This document shows positions 1 to 8,684 of a DNA stretch of 64,000 bases, one piece after another. The translations under genes were made by a program, and so were the position numbers. A model generated the notes under the pieces. It saw only the letters and a list, made by a program, of their open reading frames with translations, was not told the origin of the DNA and did no database searches. Source of the DNA: Methylobacterium nodulans ORS 2060. Lineage in GTDB: Bacteria > Pseudomonadota > Alphaproteobacteria > Rhizobiales > Beijerinckiaceae. How positions within the stretch are numbered: position 1 is the stretch's first letter; every line of letters begins with the position of its first letter. The stretch is from positions 522,501 to 586,500 of the forward strand of contig NC_011894.1 of assembly GCF_000022085.1 (NCBI RefSeq), read 5' to 3'.

Positions 1-449
1 GCGAGGCGATGGGCACCGATCGCCGCCAGGATCTCGGGCAGGCCGAGCCGGGCCTTGGTGACCGCGATGGTCGGACGGATGTCGGTGCCGGTGGCGATCT
101 CGCGGGCGAAGATCTCGCCCGGCAGGTGACCCCAGGGATCGAGCGAGACGATCCGGTCGGGCTCCGCCCATTGCGGGTGCGGACCGATCGGCACCACCGG
201 ATGCGTGTTGGTGAGGTCGGGCCGCGCCAGGGGATTGAGGGCGCGGCCGGCGATCGCGAGCGCCCGGTAGAGCGAATAAGCGCCGCCATTCGCCCCGATC
301 ACGTTGCGGTCGGCCGGGTTGGTGACCGTACCGATGACGGGCCCGCGCTCGCGCGGGTCGGCCGCGCCCCAGCGGATCGGCCAGCGGGCGGCGCGCGGCT
401 CGGGATGCGAGGTGAGCCGGATATGCGTCGAGCGGTTGGATGTGGTCAT
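1..449 (-). CDS. GTP cyclohydrolase II-like protein, N-terminal part (runs off window)
   Basis: Reading the minus strand from the ATG at 449 gives an open frame to the window edge (149 complete codons, no stop). The protein begins MTTSNRSTHIRLTSHPEP and contains GPVIGTVTNPADRNVIGANG, VSLDPWGHLPGEIFA and TDIRPTIAVTKARLGLPEI. These resemble the N-terminal domain of long GTP cyclohydrolase II-like proteins, some of which act in uracil catabolism (URC1 type) rather than riboflavin synthesis. The GTP-binding catalytic domain would lie outside the window, so enzymatic class cannot be confirmed. The family call is from recognition of these motifs only. Confidence 0.7.
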   Translation of the reverse strand, partial: MTTSNRSTHIRLTSHPEPRAARWPIRWGAADPRERGPVIGTVTNPADRNVIGANGGAYSLYRALAIAGRALNPLARPDLTNTHPVVPIGPHPQWAEPDRIVSLDPWGHLPGEIFAREIATGTDIRPTIAVTKARLGLPEILAAIGAHRL

Positions 450-579
450 GCGGTCCCGCCTCATCCTGAACGGCGAAGGCTCCCCGCGCTGTCCGCCCGG
501 GGAGCCTCGTTGGCTTGACCTCGATGACGATGGCCGAATCCGGCCGAACCGTCAAGATTCGAGGAGATCTTTGAGAGCG

Positions 580-999
580 TCAGTAGTTCGAGCCGGCGCG
601 GCGCTTGGCCATGAAGGCGTCGAACTGCTCGCGGTCGCGGGCGCGCTTCAGCTCTTCGACGAATTCCGCGAAGGCGCGGCTCTCCTCTTCGAGGCGGCGG
701 CGCTCTTCCTCCAGGCGCTCCAGCTCGCGCTGGCGATACTCCTCGAAGGCCCAGTTGCCGGTGCCCGGCCGGAAGGCCCCGGCGCCGCCAAATCCGCCGC
801 GGAAGGCGCGCTCGGCGAAGGATTTCAGTTCGTCGAAGGCCGGATATCCCATGAGCTTCCACACCACGTAGGCGACCGCGAGCGGCCAGACATAGATGAA
901 ACCGAGGACGATCGCGCCGATCTCCAGGGAGCGGCGCGGGAACGGACCGGCGCCGCGGCAGGCGCGGCCGTTCGACCAGGGGGCGGAAGAGAAGGTCAC
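580..999 (-). CDS. DUF2852 membrane protein with C-terminal coiled coil
   Basis: A 139-residue protein with one strong transmembrane segment (about residues 25-47, LEIGAIVLGFIYVWPLAVAY), a glycine-rich linker and a charged helix rich in Glu/Arg (about residues 85-125) that should form a coiled coil. This is the DUF2852 layout, common in Rhizobiales and of unknown function. The start is a GTG at 999 preceded by a GGGAG ribosome binding site; no ATG fits as well. It is read in the same direction as the partial gene downstream, about 130 bp away. The family call is secure; any role in the envelope is inference from the membrane segment. Confidence 0.8.
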   Translation of the reverse strand: MTFSSAPWSNGRACRGAGPFPRRSLEIGAIVLGFIYVWPLAVAYVVWKLMGYPAFDELKSFAERAFRGGFGGAGAFRPGTGNWAFEEYRQRELERLEEERRRLEEESRAFAEFVEELKRARDREQFDAFMAKRRAGSNY

Positions 1000-1120
1000 G
1001 TCGTGTCTCCCGGGGAGATGTGAATGTGAACGACATTTACATGCGGGGGCGCCCGAAGGGTTTCAAGGGCGGGACGGACGAGAATCGTAAGCGGGATTCG
1101 GGCACGTGCTCGTTTCCGAA

Positions 1121-1172
1121 ACGGCACAGAAAACCCCCTCTCCCGAACGGGAGAGGGGGTTTTCTGTGCCGT
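1121..1172. repeat. Perfect 52-bp inverted repeat containing the CCCTCTCCCG core
   Basis: Two 25-base arms (1121-1145 and 1148-1172) are exact reverse complements around a 2-base loop. The inner part carries the same CCCCTCTCCCG/CGGGAGAGGGG core found near 26.5, 35.7 and 43.2 kb. It lies between the DUF2852 gene (minus) and a small plus-strand ORF. It could fold as a terminator or transcript-protecting hairpin, or be a remnant of a dispersed palindromic element. Confidence 0.9.
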
Positions 1173-1267
1173 ACGGCCCCGTGCGGCAGCGCACACGGAT
1201 CCGATCGGCTCGCGGCACTCAAGGGCATGGGATGCGCGTTCGCATCGCCCGGAACGGAGACGCACCA

Positions 1268-1466
1268 ATGATCACGCTCTACCAGCACGGCCGCCCCCTC
1301 CCCGTCGCCCCGGTCGCGGCGCGCCTGCGGGAGGTCGCCGCGACCATCGCCGGCTGGGCGGCGCTGCTGCCGCTCGCCCTGCTGATGCGGGAATCCCCCC
1401 GCGCCGTGCTGGCGACGATCCCGGGCGGGCGGGCCCAGGCCGATCTCGGCTTCGGGCTTGGGCGCC

Positions 1467-1477
<11 letters not shown>
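1268..1477 (+). CDS. Small hypothetical protein (69 aa) with hydrophobic segment
   Basis: ATG at 1268 follows a GGAG motif at suitable spacing. The product MITLYQHGRPLPVAPVAA.. has a hydrophobic stretch (about residues 25-42, VAATIAGWAALLPLALLM), so it may be a small membrane protein. It ends at 1477 and overlaps the last 11 bases of the convergent deg gene. I recognise no family. It is listed because of the ribosome binding site and the otherwise empty position; it could be a chance frame in high-GC DNA. Confidence 0.4.
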
Positions 1478-2882
<1,405 letters not shown>

Positions 2883-2955
2883 CGGGCAGGGCTCCGGACA
2901 AGATCAGGGACGTGCCGGCCAAGAGATCCCGAGCCGGCGAATCGTCCTCTCTCCC

Positions 2956-4224
2956 CTATACAGGACTGCGCTGAAAAGATGGCGCCGTGGCCGTCGCGCC
3001 GAGCGGCGCCGGCCGGCCGATCATGGTGGCGTAGAGCCGGGCCGCGCCTTCCGCATGCGCCGCGAGGGTCAGGGGCGCGGCCCAGTAGCGCGCATGCGCC
3101 GCCAGCCCCATGCGCCGCGCGAGGGCGTCGTCGGCGAGGTCATGAAAGATGCGGGCCAAAAGATGGGCCTCCGGCGCGGTGACGAAGCCCGTCTCCCCCG
3201 GCACGATCCGCGCGGCCGCCCCCGCCCGGTTCGAGGCGATGGCCGGAATGCCGCAGGCGAGCGCCTCGTAGACGGTGAGCGGTCCCGTCTCCAGCCAGCG
3301 GGAGGGGGCGACGACCGCCCGCGCCCGGGCCCGCAGCAGCGCCTCCACGGCGGCGGGCTCGCGCCAGCCCAGCACCTCGACGCCCGGCATCGCAGCGAGT
3401 TTTTCGGCGAGCGGCCCGTCGCCGATGAAGAGGGCAGGCAGGCCGGCCATCCGGGCCGCCTCCGCGACGAGGTCCGCCCCCTTCTCCCGGGTGAAGCGGC
3501 CGACGAAGACGACCGCATCGCCGCGCGCCGGATCCGCGGGGGCACGGCGCTCCACCCGCACCGGATTGTCGATCCGGTGATGGCGAAAACCGCTTCCCGG
3601 CAGCATCGGCTCCAGCCGCGCCCGGCTCGCATCCGAGACATGCACGAGGTCGATCGCCCGATCGCCAAAACCCCGCATCAGACCAATCCGGGTCGCGGCC
3701 GCGCGCGCCACGCGCACCAGCTTGTGGGCGCGCGATTGCGGATCGCAGGGAGAAGCGAGGCATCGGGCGCCGAGGGGAGCGAGGCTGCAGGGCTCGGCCC
3801 GGTCGAAGCGGTAATAGACACCGTTCGGGCAGACCAGGAAGTAGTCGTGCAGCGTGACAGCGACGGGCAGGCGGCATCCCGCCAGCACCGGCAGCACCGC
3901 GGGCGAGAGGCTGCGGGTCCAGTTGTGGAGATGGAGGCAGTCGGGGCGCAGCTCCGCGAGCGCCGCGCGAAGGCGCCTTGCGGCCAGCCGGTTCCAGATG
4001 CCGTCGCGCGCGCCGCGCCAGGCCGGCTCGTCCCACACATCCGTCAGCCCGAGGCCGATGCGCCGGATGCCCGGGTGATCGAGCATCGGGTCGGCGGGCC
4101 CGTCCACGCCATGCAGGAAGCTCACCGCCACGCCCGCCTCGGCGAGCCCACGAGCGGATTCGATCGCGACCTTCTCGCCCCCGCCGCGCGGCAGGCAGAA
4201 ATTCGTCAGGATGGCGACGTGCAT
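2956..4224 (-). CDS. Glycosyltransferase family 4 protein (GT-B)
   Basis: The start is the ATG at 4224 (MHVAILTNFCLPRGGGEK), giving 422 residues; the open frame continues upstream but without similarity. The N-terminal half holds the GGGEKVAIES loop typical of GT4 acceptor domains and a VCPNGVYYRFDRAEPC segment. The C-terminal half has the donor-binding pattern FVGRFTREKGADLVAEAA and the ETGPLTVYEALACGIPAIAS region corresponding to the E-x7-E motif. It probably transfers a sugar in surface polysaccharide or glycolipid synthesis; donor and acceptor are unknown. It is divergent from, and clearly paralogous to, the gene starting at 4324. Confidence 0.85.
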   Translation of the reverse strand: MHVAILTNFCLPRGGGEKVAIESARGLAEAGVAVSFLHGVDGPADPMLDHPGIRRIGLGLTDVWDEPAWRGARDGIWNRLAARRLRAALAELRPDCLHLHNWTRSLSPAVLPVLAGCRLPVAVTLHDYFLVCPNGVYYRFDRAEPCSLAPLGARCLASPCDPQSRAHKLVRVARAAATRIGLMRGFGDRAIDLVHVSDASRARLEPMLPGSGFRHHRIDNPVRVERRAPADPARGDAVVFVGRFTREKGADLVAEAARMAGLPALFIGDGPLAEKLAAMPGVEVLGWREPAAVEALLRARARAVVAPSRWLETGPLTVYEALACGIPAIASNRAGAAARIVPGETGFVTAPEAHLLARIFHDLADDALARRMGLAAHARYWAAPLTLAAHAEGAARLYATMIGRPAPLGATATAPSFQRSPV

Positions 4225-4323
4225 GGGAAAAATCCCGCGCCCGCCCGGCGGGCGGTGTGGCGCGACTTTACCGGGGCTCAACTGCCGGCCCGTAAACAGG
4301 TCCTCCGGCGGAGCAGGTTTTTC

Positions 4324-5598
4324 ATGGACGTCGTCCTCATTCTCGATCACGGCCACGTCAATGGCGGACAGGCGAAGGTCGCGATCGAATCCGCCCTCGG
4401 GCTTGCGGCGCGTGGCCACCGGGTGGATCTGCTCGCCGCGGTCGGGCCGGTGGATCCGCGGCTCGCTGCGGCCGGAATCGGCGTCACCTGCCTCGGCCAG
4501 CCCGACATCACGACCGCCACCTCGAAACTCGCCTTCGCGGGCCAGATGTTGTGGAACGGGCCGGCCGAGCGGGCGCTCGCGGGTCTGCTCGCCGGCCGCG
4601 ACCCGCGCCACACCCTCGTCCACATGCATGCCTGGGCGAAGGCGCTCTCGCCGTCGATCTTCGCGGCGATCCGGCGGGCCGGGCTGCCCGCCCTCTACAC
4701 GATGCACGAGTTCTTCCTCGTCTGCCCGAATGGCGGGCTCTACGACTACCGCCGGCACGAAATCTGCCATCGCAGGCCGCTCTCGGGCGCCTGCATGGCG
4801 GCGAATTGCGACATGCGCAGCTATCCCCGCAAGGCGATGCGGCTCGCCCGCCACCTGCTGCTGGAGCGTGTGGCGCGCTGGCCGGAGGGCATCCGGGACG
4901 TCGTGACGATCAGCGCCCTGCAGGAGGAGGTGGCCGGCCCCCTGCTGCCGCCGGGGGTGCGCCGCCACCGCATCGACAACCCGATTGCGGTCGAGGATGC
5001 GGGGCCGAAACCAGCGGGCGCGAGCGGGCCCATCACCTATGTGGGCCGCCTCTCCACCGAGAAGGGCGTGGTACTGCTGGCGGAGGCGGCGCGGCTTGCC
5101 GGCATCGCGCCGGTCTTCGTCGGCGACGGGCCGGAGGCCGAGACCCTGCGCCGGCTTTATCCCGAGGCGCGACTCCTCGGCTGGCGGGATGCGGCGGGCG
5201 TGCGGGACGCCTTGCGGGCCGCCTCCGCCCTGGTCTTCCCGTCGATCTGGTACGAGGGCCAGCCGCTGACGGTCTATGAGGCGCTGGCGCTCGGCACGCC
5301 GGTCGTCGTCAGCGATGCCTGCGCGGGCCGCGAGGCGGTAGCGGATGGCGAGACGGGCTACTGGTTTCCGTCGGGCGACGCCGCGGCCCTCGCCGAACGC
5401 CTCACCCGCCTCCGGGACCCGGCCACCGTCACGGCCCTCGGCGCCGAAGCCTACCGGCGCTACTGGGCGAAGCCCCTGACGCTGTCGGCCCATTGCGACC
5501 GGCTGGAGGAGGTCTACGGGCTCGTCCTGCGGCAAGGCTCGGCGGAGCCCGCGGCGGCGCGGGCCGGAGACCGGCCCCGGCTCGCCCCCGTCGGCTGA
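4324..5598 (+). CDS. Glycosyltransferase family 4 protein, divergent paralogue
   Basis: ATG at 4324 (MDVVLILDHGHVNGGQAKVA) gives 424 residues. It has the same plan as its neighbour: GGQAKVAIESALGLAARG near the N-terminus, MHEFFLVCPNGGLYDYRRHE mid-protein, then YVGRLSTEKGVVLLAEAA and EGQPLTVYEALALGTPVVVS in the donor domain. A GGAG site lies upstream. The two genes diverge from a 99-bp gap, so they likely share a promoter region and arose by inverted duplication. Role in surface glycan assembly is inferred from family. Confidence 0.85.
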   Translation: MDVVLILDHGHVNGGQAKVAIESALGLAARGHRVDLLAAVGPVDPRLAAAGIGVTCLGQPDITTATSKLAFAGQMLWNGPAERALAGLLAGRDPRHTLVHMHAWAKALSPSIFAAIRRAGLPALYTMHEFFLVCPNGGLYDYRRHEICHRRPLSGACMAANCDMRSYPRKAMRLARHLLLERVARWPEGIRDVVTISALQEEVAGPLLPPGVRRHRIDNPIAVEDAGPKPAGASGPITYVGRLSTEKGVVLLAEAARLAGIAPVFVGDGPEAETLRRLYPEARLLGWRDAAGVRDALRAASALVFPSIWYEGQPLTVYEALALGTPVVVSDACAGREAVADGETGYWFPSGDAAALAERLTRLRDPATVTALGAEAYRRYWAKPLTLSAHCDRLEEVYGLVLRQGSAEPAAARAGDRPRLAPVG

Positions 5599-5640
5599 CG
5601 CGATCGAGGATCGCCTTGCCCAATCTCTTCTCGCCAGCCC

Positions 5641-5768
5641 CCCTGTCCCGGGCGCATGCAGCGTCAGCGGAATGCGACCCGGGACCCAGCAGAAGACGTC
5701 GCGCAGCGACCGCATTGTCAGCGCCAGTGCTGGACTATTGAGCCGCTTCGCGGCACGTCCTTGTGCTG
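5641..5768. repeat. Palindromic element family 2, left part (interrupted by the IS)
   Basis: Bases 5641-5691 are identical to 52945-52995. They contain a hairpin with GTCCCGGGCGCAT at 5645 pairing with ATGCGaCCCGGGAC ending at 5685. Similarity to the second copy continues, with mismatches, through TATTGAGCCGCT to TGCTG at 5768, where the insertion sequence begins. The matching right part is at 7171-7240. Confidence 0.85.
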
Positions 5769-5772
5769 ATGG

Positions 5773-5784
5773 TGTGGACGGCCC
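5773..5784 (+). repeat. IS left subterminal inverted repeat
   Basis: TGTGGACGGCCC; exact reverse complement of 7155-7166. It begins about 4 bases inside the inferred left boundary of the element. Confidence 0.85.
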
Positions 5785-5844
5785 CCCACGGCATCAGTGT
5801 GTGCCAGAATGAGGTCGTCAGGATCTCATCCGAGGAGGCCGTCC

Positions 5845-6897
5845 ATGAGCGAGATTATCCGCATTGGGCTGGATACGTCCAAGTCTGTTTTCCAGCTGCA
5901 CGGGGTCGATGCGGCCGAGCGGCCGGTGCTGAAGCTGAAGCTGTCGCGCAGCAAGATGCTGGCCTTCTTCGCCCAGCAGCCGCCCTGCCTGGTGGCGCTG
6001 GAAGCCTGCGGGGCCTCGCATCACTGGGCCCGCACCCTGGCCGGGCTGGGCCACACGGTGCGCCTGATCGCGCCCCAGCACGTCAAGCCCTACGTGCCCG
6101 GCTCCAAGACCGACGCGGCCGATGCGGCGGGCCTGTGCGAGGCGGTCAGCCGGCCGCAGATGCGCTTCGTGCCGGTCAAGACCGCCGAGCAGCAGGCGGC
6201 GCTGATGCTCACGGGCCTGCGCGAGCAATGGCTCAAGCGGCGCACCCAGGTCAGCAACAGCCTGCGCGGGTATGCGGCCGAGTTCGGGCTGGCGGCGCCT
6301 CAGGGGCTGGCCCGTCTCGCGGAACTGGTCGCGCGCCTGGCCGAGGACCCGCGCGTGCCGGCTCTGGCCCGCCCGCTGTTTGCGGCGCTGTGGGCCGAGT
6401 ACCAGGAGATCGAGGCCCGGGTGCAGGAGGCCGACCGCCAGCTCAAAGTGTGGCAGCGGGGCAACGCCAGCTGCCGGCGGCTGAGCGCCGTGCCGGGGAT
6501 CGGTCCGGTGGGCGCGGCGCTGCTGGTGCTGAAGACGCCGGCCCCCCAGGCGTTCCGCAGCGGGCGGGACTTTGCGGCCTGGCTGGGGCTGACGCCCAAG
6601 GATCACGCGACCGCGGGCAAGCCGCGGCTGGGCGGGATCACGCGGGCGGGCGACGAGCAACTGCGCAGCGTGCTGGTGGCCGGCGCGATGGCGGTGCTGC
6701 GCCAGCTCAAGCCGGAGAGCGCGGGGCTGGCGGGCTGGCTGACGCGGCTGGTGGCGCGCAAGGCGCGGCGGCTGGTGGCGGTGGCGCTGGCCAACAAGCT
6801 GGCGCGGATCGCCTGGCGGCTGTTGGTGAGCGGGGCGAGCTACGACCCGGCCCGGGCCGGCCCGCCGATGGGAGGGGCGGAGCCGGCCCGGGCCTGA
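5845..6897 (+). CDS. IS110/IS1111-family transposase (DEDD recombinase), possibly inactive
   Basis: The start ATG at 5845 sits behind GAGGAGG (MSEIIRIGLDTSK); the product is 350 residues. The N-terminal RuvC-like domain has the expected acidic residues: Asp10, Glu53 in VALEACG, Asp90 and Asp93 in KTDAADAAG. The C-terminal Tnp domain has the hairpin PGIGPVGAALLV and the block LGLTPKDHATAGKPRLGG. In relatives known to me that block normally carries a serine just after His (HS[ST].G), the nucleophile of the C-terminal domain. Here residue 255 is Ala (GCG, one base from TCG). If that alignment is right, this copy may not transpose by itself. Confidence 0.9.
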   Translation: MSEIIRIGLDTSKSVFQLHGVDAAERPVLKLKLSRSKMLAFFAQQPPCLVALEACGASHHWARTLAGLGHTVRLIAPQHVKPYVPGSKTDAADAAGLCEAVSRPQMRFVPVKTAEQQAALMLTGLREQWLKRRTQVSNSLRGYAAEFGLAAPQGLARLAELVARLAEDPRVPALARPLFAALWAEYQEIEARVQEADRQLKVWQRGNASCRRLSAVPGIGPVGAALLVLKTPAPQAFRSGRDFAAWLGLTPKDHATAGKPRLGGITRAGDEQLRSVLVAGAMAVLRQLKPESAGLAGWLTRLVARKARRLVAVALANKLARIAWRLLVSGASYDPARAGPPMGGAEPARA

Positions 6898-7154
6898 CCG
6901 GGCCGGTGGCGCGATCAGGAGGGAACCGGGGGCCGGTGAGGCGCCCATGAGCTTGCAAGCGGGAGATGGTTGGTCAGCTCGGCTGTCGTGACATGCCTCA
7001 CTCCGGGGGATCCAAGGGCCGTTCGAGGTCACTGTGCTGATTGGGCGGCGTGTCGCGCACCACCACCTGGGCCGCGGTCGGCAGAGCCGCACCCGAAGGC
7101 CGAACATATGGATGCAACGGCAGAGCCGGACCGGGATTGTCCGCTTGCGAGAAC
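6898..7154 (+). ncRNA. Candidate bridge RNA (seekRNA) region of the IS right end
   Basis: About 255 bases between the transposase stop and the right inverted repeat have no convincing gene. In IS1111-type elements this 3' non-coding end encodes the guide RNA that pairs with target and donor DNA. The assignment rests on position and family; I did not fold the RNA or identify its guide loops. Confidence 0.45.
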
Positions 7155-7166
7155 GGGCCGTCCACA
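7155..7166 (-). repeat. IS right subterminal inverted repeat
   Basis: GGGCCGTCCACA, exact reverse complement of the left repeat at 5773-5784. Confidence 0.85.
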
Positions 7167-7170
7167 TATG

Positions 7171-7240
7171 GGTCCCGGATTTCCTTCCGCTATCGCTCCA
7201 GTCGTCCGGGAAAGGGGCGGAAAATCTCTGATCCGGTCTG
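7171..7240. repeat. Palindromic element family 2, right part
   Basis: CCGGATTTCCTTCCGCT, CAGTCGT and CTGATCCGGTCTGCGAA match, in the same order, bases 53076-53175 of the uninterrupted copy. The segment continues the element broken at 5768, which shows that the insertion sequence landed inside it. Confidence 0.75.
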
Positions 7241-7333
7241 CGAATGCGCGAGCGCGCGCACCTCCCCACCCGGGCAGGTGCCAGGCTTGCCCGCACACCT
7301 CACATTCCGGGAATCCGCTCAGGAGCCCCCGCG

Positions 7334-8206
7334 ATGCCCGATCCCGCCTCTCCCCTTCTGGCCTTCTCACAGGACCTCGCCGGGCTCGTCGCCCGCACAG
7401 CGCCGAGCATCGTCGCGGTCCACTCCCACCGGCACCGCGCGAGCGGCTTCGCCTGGAAGTCCGGCCTCATCGTCACCGCCGACGAGGCGCTGGCCGAGGA
7501 GGGCGCGATCACCGTGCACACCGCCGACGGCGCAACCGTGGCGGCGACGCTCGCGGGCCGCGATCCCTCGACCGACATCGCGCTCCTGCGCATCGGGCGC
7601 TCCGACCTGCCGCCGGCTCCCCTCGATCCCGGGCCGGTGGCCGCCGGCAGCCTCGCCGTCGCGGTCGGCGCCGAGGAGGGCGCGCCGACGGTCGCGCTCG
7701 GCCTCGTCTCGCGCGCGGGCCCGGCCTGGCGCAGCCTGCGCGGTGGCGAGATCGACGCGCGGATCGAACTCGATCTGGCGCTGCGCCGCTCCGGCGAGGG
7801 CGGTCTCGCCCTCGACCCGGCCGGGCGCGCGATCGGCATGGTGGTGTTCGGACCGCGCCGCCGGGCCCTCGTGATCCCGGCCGCCACGATCGGCCGGGTC
7901 GCGCCCCATCTCGAATCCAGCGGCCGGATTCCCCTCGGCTATCTCGGCCTCGGCCTCCAGGCGGTGCGGCGCGAGGACGGCAGCACGGGCCTGATGGTGA
8001 TGAGCGTCGAGCCCGGCGGCCCCGGCGCGCAGGCCGGCCTGCGCCAGGGTGACATGATCACCGCCTGGAACGGGCAGCCGATCCGGGGCCTCGGGATGCT
8101 CCAGGCGGCCCTCGGCCCGGGCAGCCCAGGCAGCACGGTGACGCTCGCTATCAGCCGCGGCGGCGCCCCGCTGGAGGTGGCCCTGACCATCGGCGAGAGG
8201 CCGTGA
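7334..8206 (+). CDS. Protease-like S1C protein without catalytic His and Ser, with C-terminal PDZ
   Basis: ATG at 7334 behind an AGGAG-like site gives 290 residues. The fold signatures of Deg proteases are present (GFAWKSGLIVTADEAL, DPSTDIALLRIG, AIGMVVFG, then a PDZ domain from about residue 200 with GAQAGLRQGDMITAWNGQPI). The catalytic His position reads Glu51 (VTADEA for VTNNHV) and the nucleophile position reads Glu155 (RRSGEGGLALD for [11 protein letters not shown]); Asp81 is kept. There is no signal peptide. It therefore looks like a pseudoprotease, perhaps a sensor or binding partner for the active protease two genes downstream. Its stop overlaps the next gene's start by 4 bases, so the two are translationally coupled. 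Confidence 0.85.
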   Translation: MPDPASPLLAFSQDLAGLVARTAPSIVAVHSHRHRASGFAWKSGLIVTADEALAEEGAITVHTADGATVAATLAGRDPSTDIALLRIGRSDLPPAPLDPGPVAAGSLAVAVGAEEGAPTVALGLVSRAGPAWRSLRGGEIDARIELDLALRRSGEGGLALDPAGRAIGMVVFGPRRRALVIPAATIGRVAPHLESSGRIPLGYLGLGLQAVRREDGSTGLMVMSVEPGGPGAQAGLRQGDMITAWNGQPIRGLGMLQAALGPGSPGSTVTLAISRGGAPLEVALTIGERP

Positions 8207-8574
8207 GCGATCCCATCGTCATCGCCCTCGAGGTGGCGGAGCCGGGCCTCGCGGACCGGCTGGTGGCGTTGCTCGCGGATGTGCCGGGCCTGCGCCTCGC
8301 GCGCCCGGGCGAGGCCGCGGACGCGGTCCTGACCCTGCCTCCCGGCAGCGCGGCGACGCCCGATGCCGGCCCCGATGTCGGCCTGACGCCCCGCGAGATC
8401 GAAGTGCTGAGCCTGCTCGCCGAGGGTGCCTCGAACAAGGCGATCGCCCGGCGCCTCGGCATCTCGGTCCACACGGCGAAATTCCATGTCGGCTCGCTCC
8501 TCGACAAGCTCGACGCGACCGGCCGCACCGATGCCGTCGCCCATGCGGCCCGGCGCGGTGTGATCCACCTGTGA
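8203..8574 (+). CDS. Short LuxR-type DNA-binding regulator with degenerate receiver-like N-terminus
   Basis: A GTG start at 8203 overlaps the stop of the preceding gene (GTGA); the product is 123 residues. The C-terminal 65 residues are a GerE/LuxR helix-turn-helix: LTPREIEVLSLLAEGASNKA, then IARRLGISVHTAKFHVGSLL. The first 55 residues have the alternating hydrophobic pattern of the start of a receiver domain. The place where the phosphoacceptor Asp should sit reads ADAVLTLPPG, and the rest of the domain is missing. It is thus unlikely to be controlled by phosphorylation. Likely targets are the neighbouring protease genes or the ABC transporter; that is inference. Confidence 0.85.
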   Translation: MSDPIVIALEVAEPGLADRLVALLADVPGLRLARPGEAADAVLTLPPGSAATPDAGPDVGLTPREIEVLSLLAEGASNKAIARRLGISVHTAKFHVGSLLDKLDATGRTDAVAHAARRGVIHL

Positions 8575-8684
8575 GGTCTCCCGGCATGAAACCGCCTCGA
8601 TGCCATCGGCACCCGCGACGCGCCTCACCTTGAGGAGCGTCGCGACCTCCCCGTTCGGCGATTCCCGCTTCGCAGAGATCCGCC

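Larger units (their letters stand above)
5769..7170 (+). mobile_element. IS110-family insertion sequence, IS1111-type, about 1.4 kb
   Basis: The element holds one transposase gene (5845-6897), a short left end (about 75 bp) and a long non-coding right end (about 270 bp). Near-terminal inverted repeats TGTGGACGGCCC (5773-5784) and GGGCCGTCCACA (7155-7166) are exact. Short subterminal inverted repeats and a long right end are hallmarks of the IS1111 subgroup. Boundaries were set by aligning the flanks with the uninterrupted repeat at 52945-53175: TGCTG on the left joins G(G)TCCCGGAT on the right, against TGCTGGTTTCCGGAT in the intact copy. The ends are uncertain by about 3 bases. Confidence 0.85.

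Noticed and set aside
1106..1267. N-terminal extension of the small ORF through the palindrome at 1121-1172
   Set aside because: The extension is translated palindrome with no ribosome binding site; the ATG at 1268 has one.
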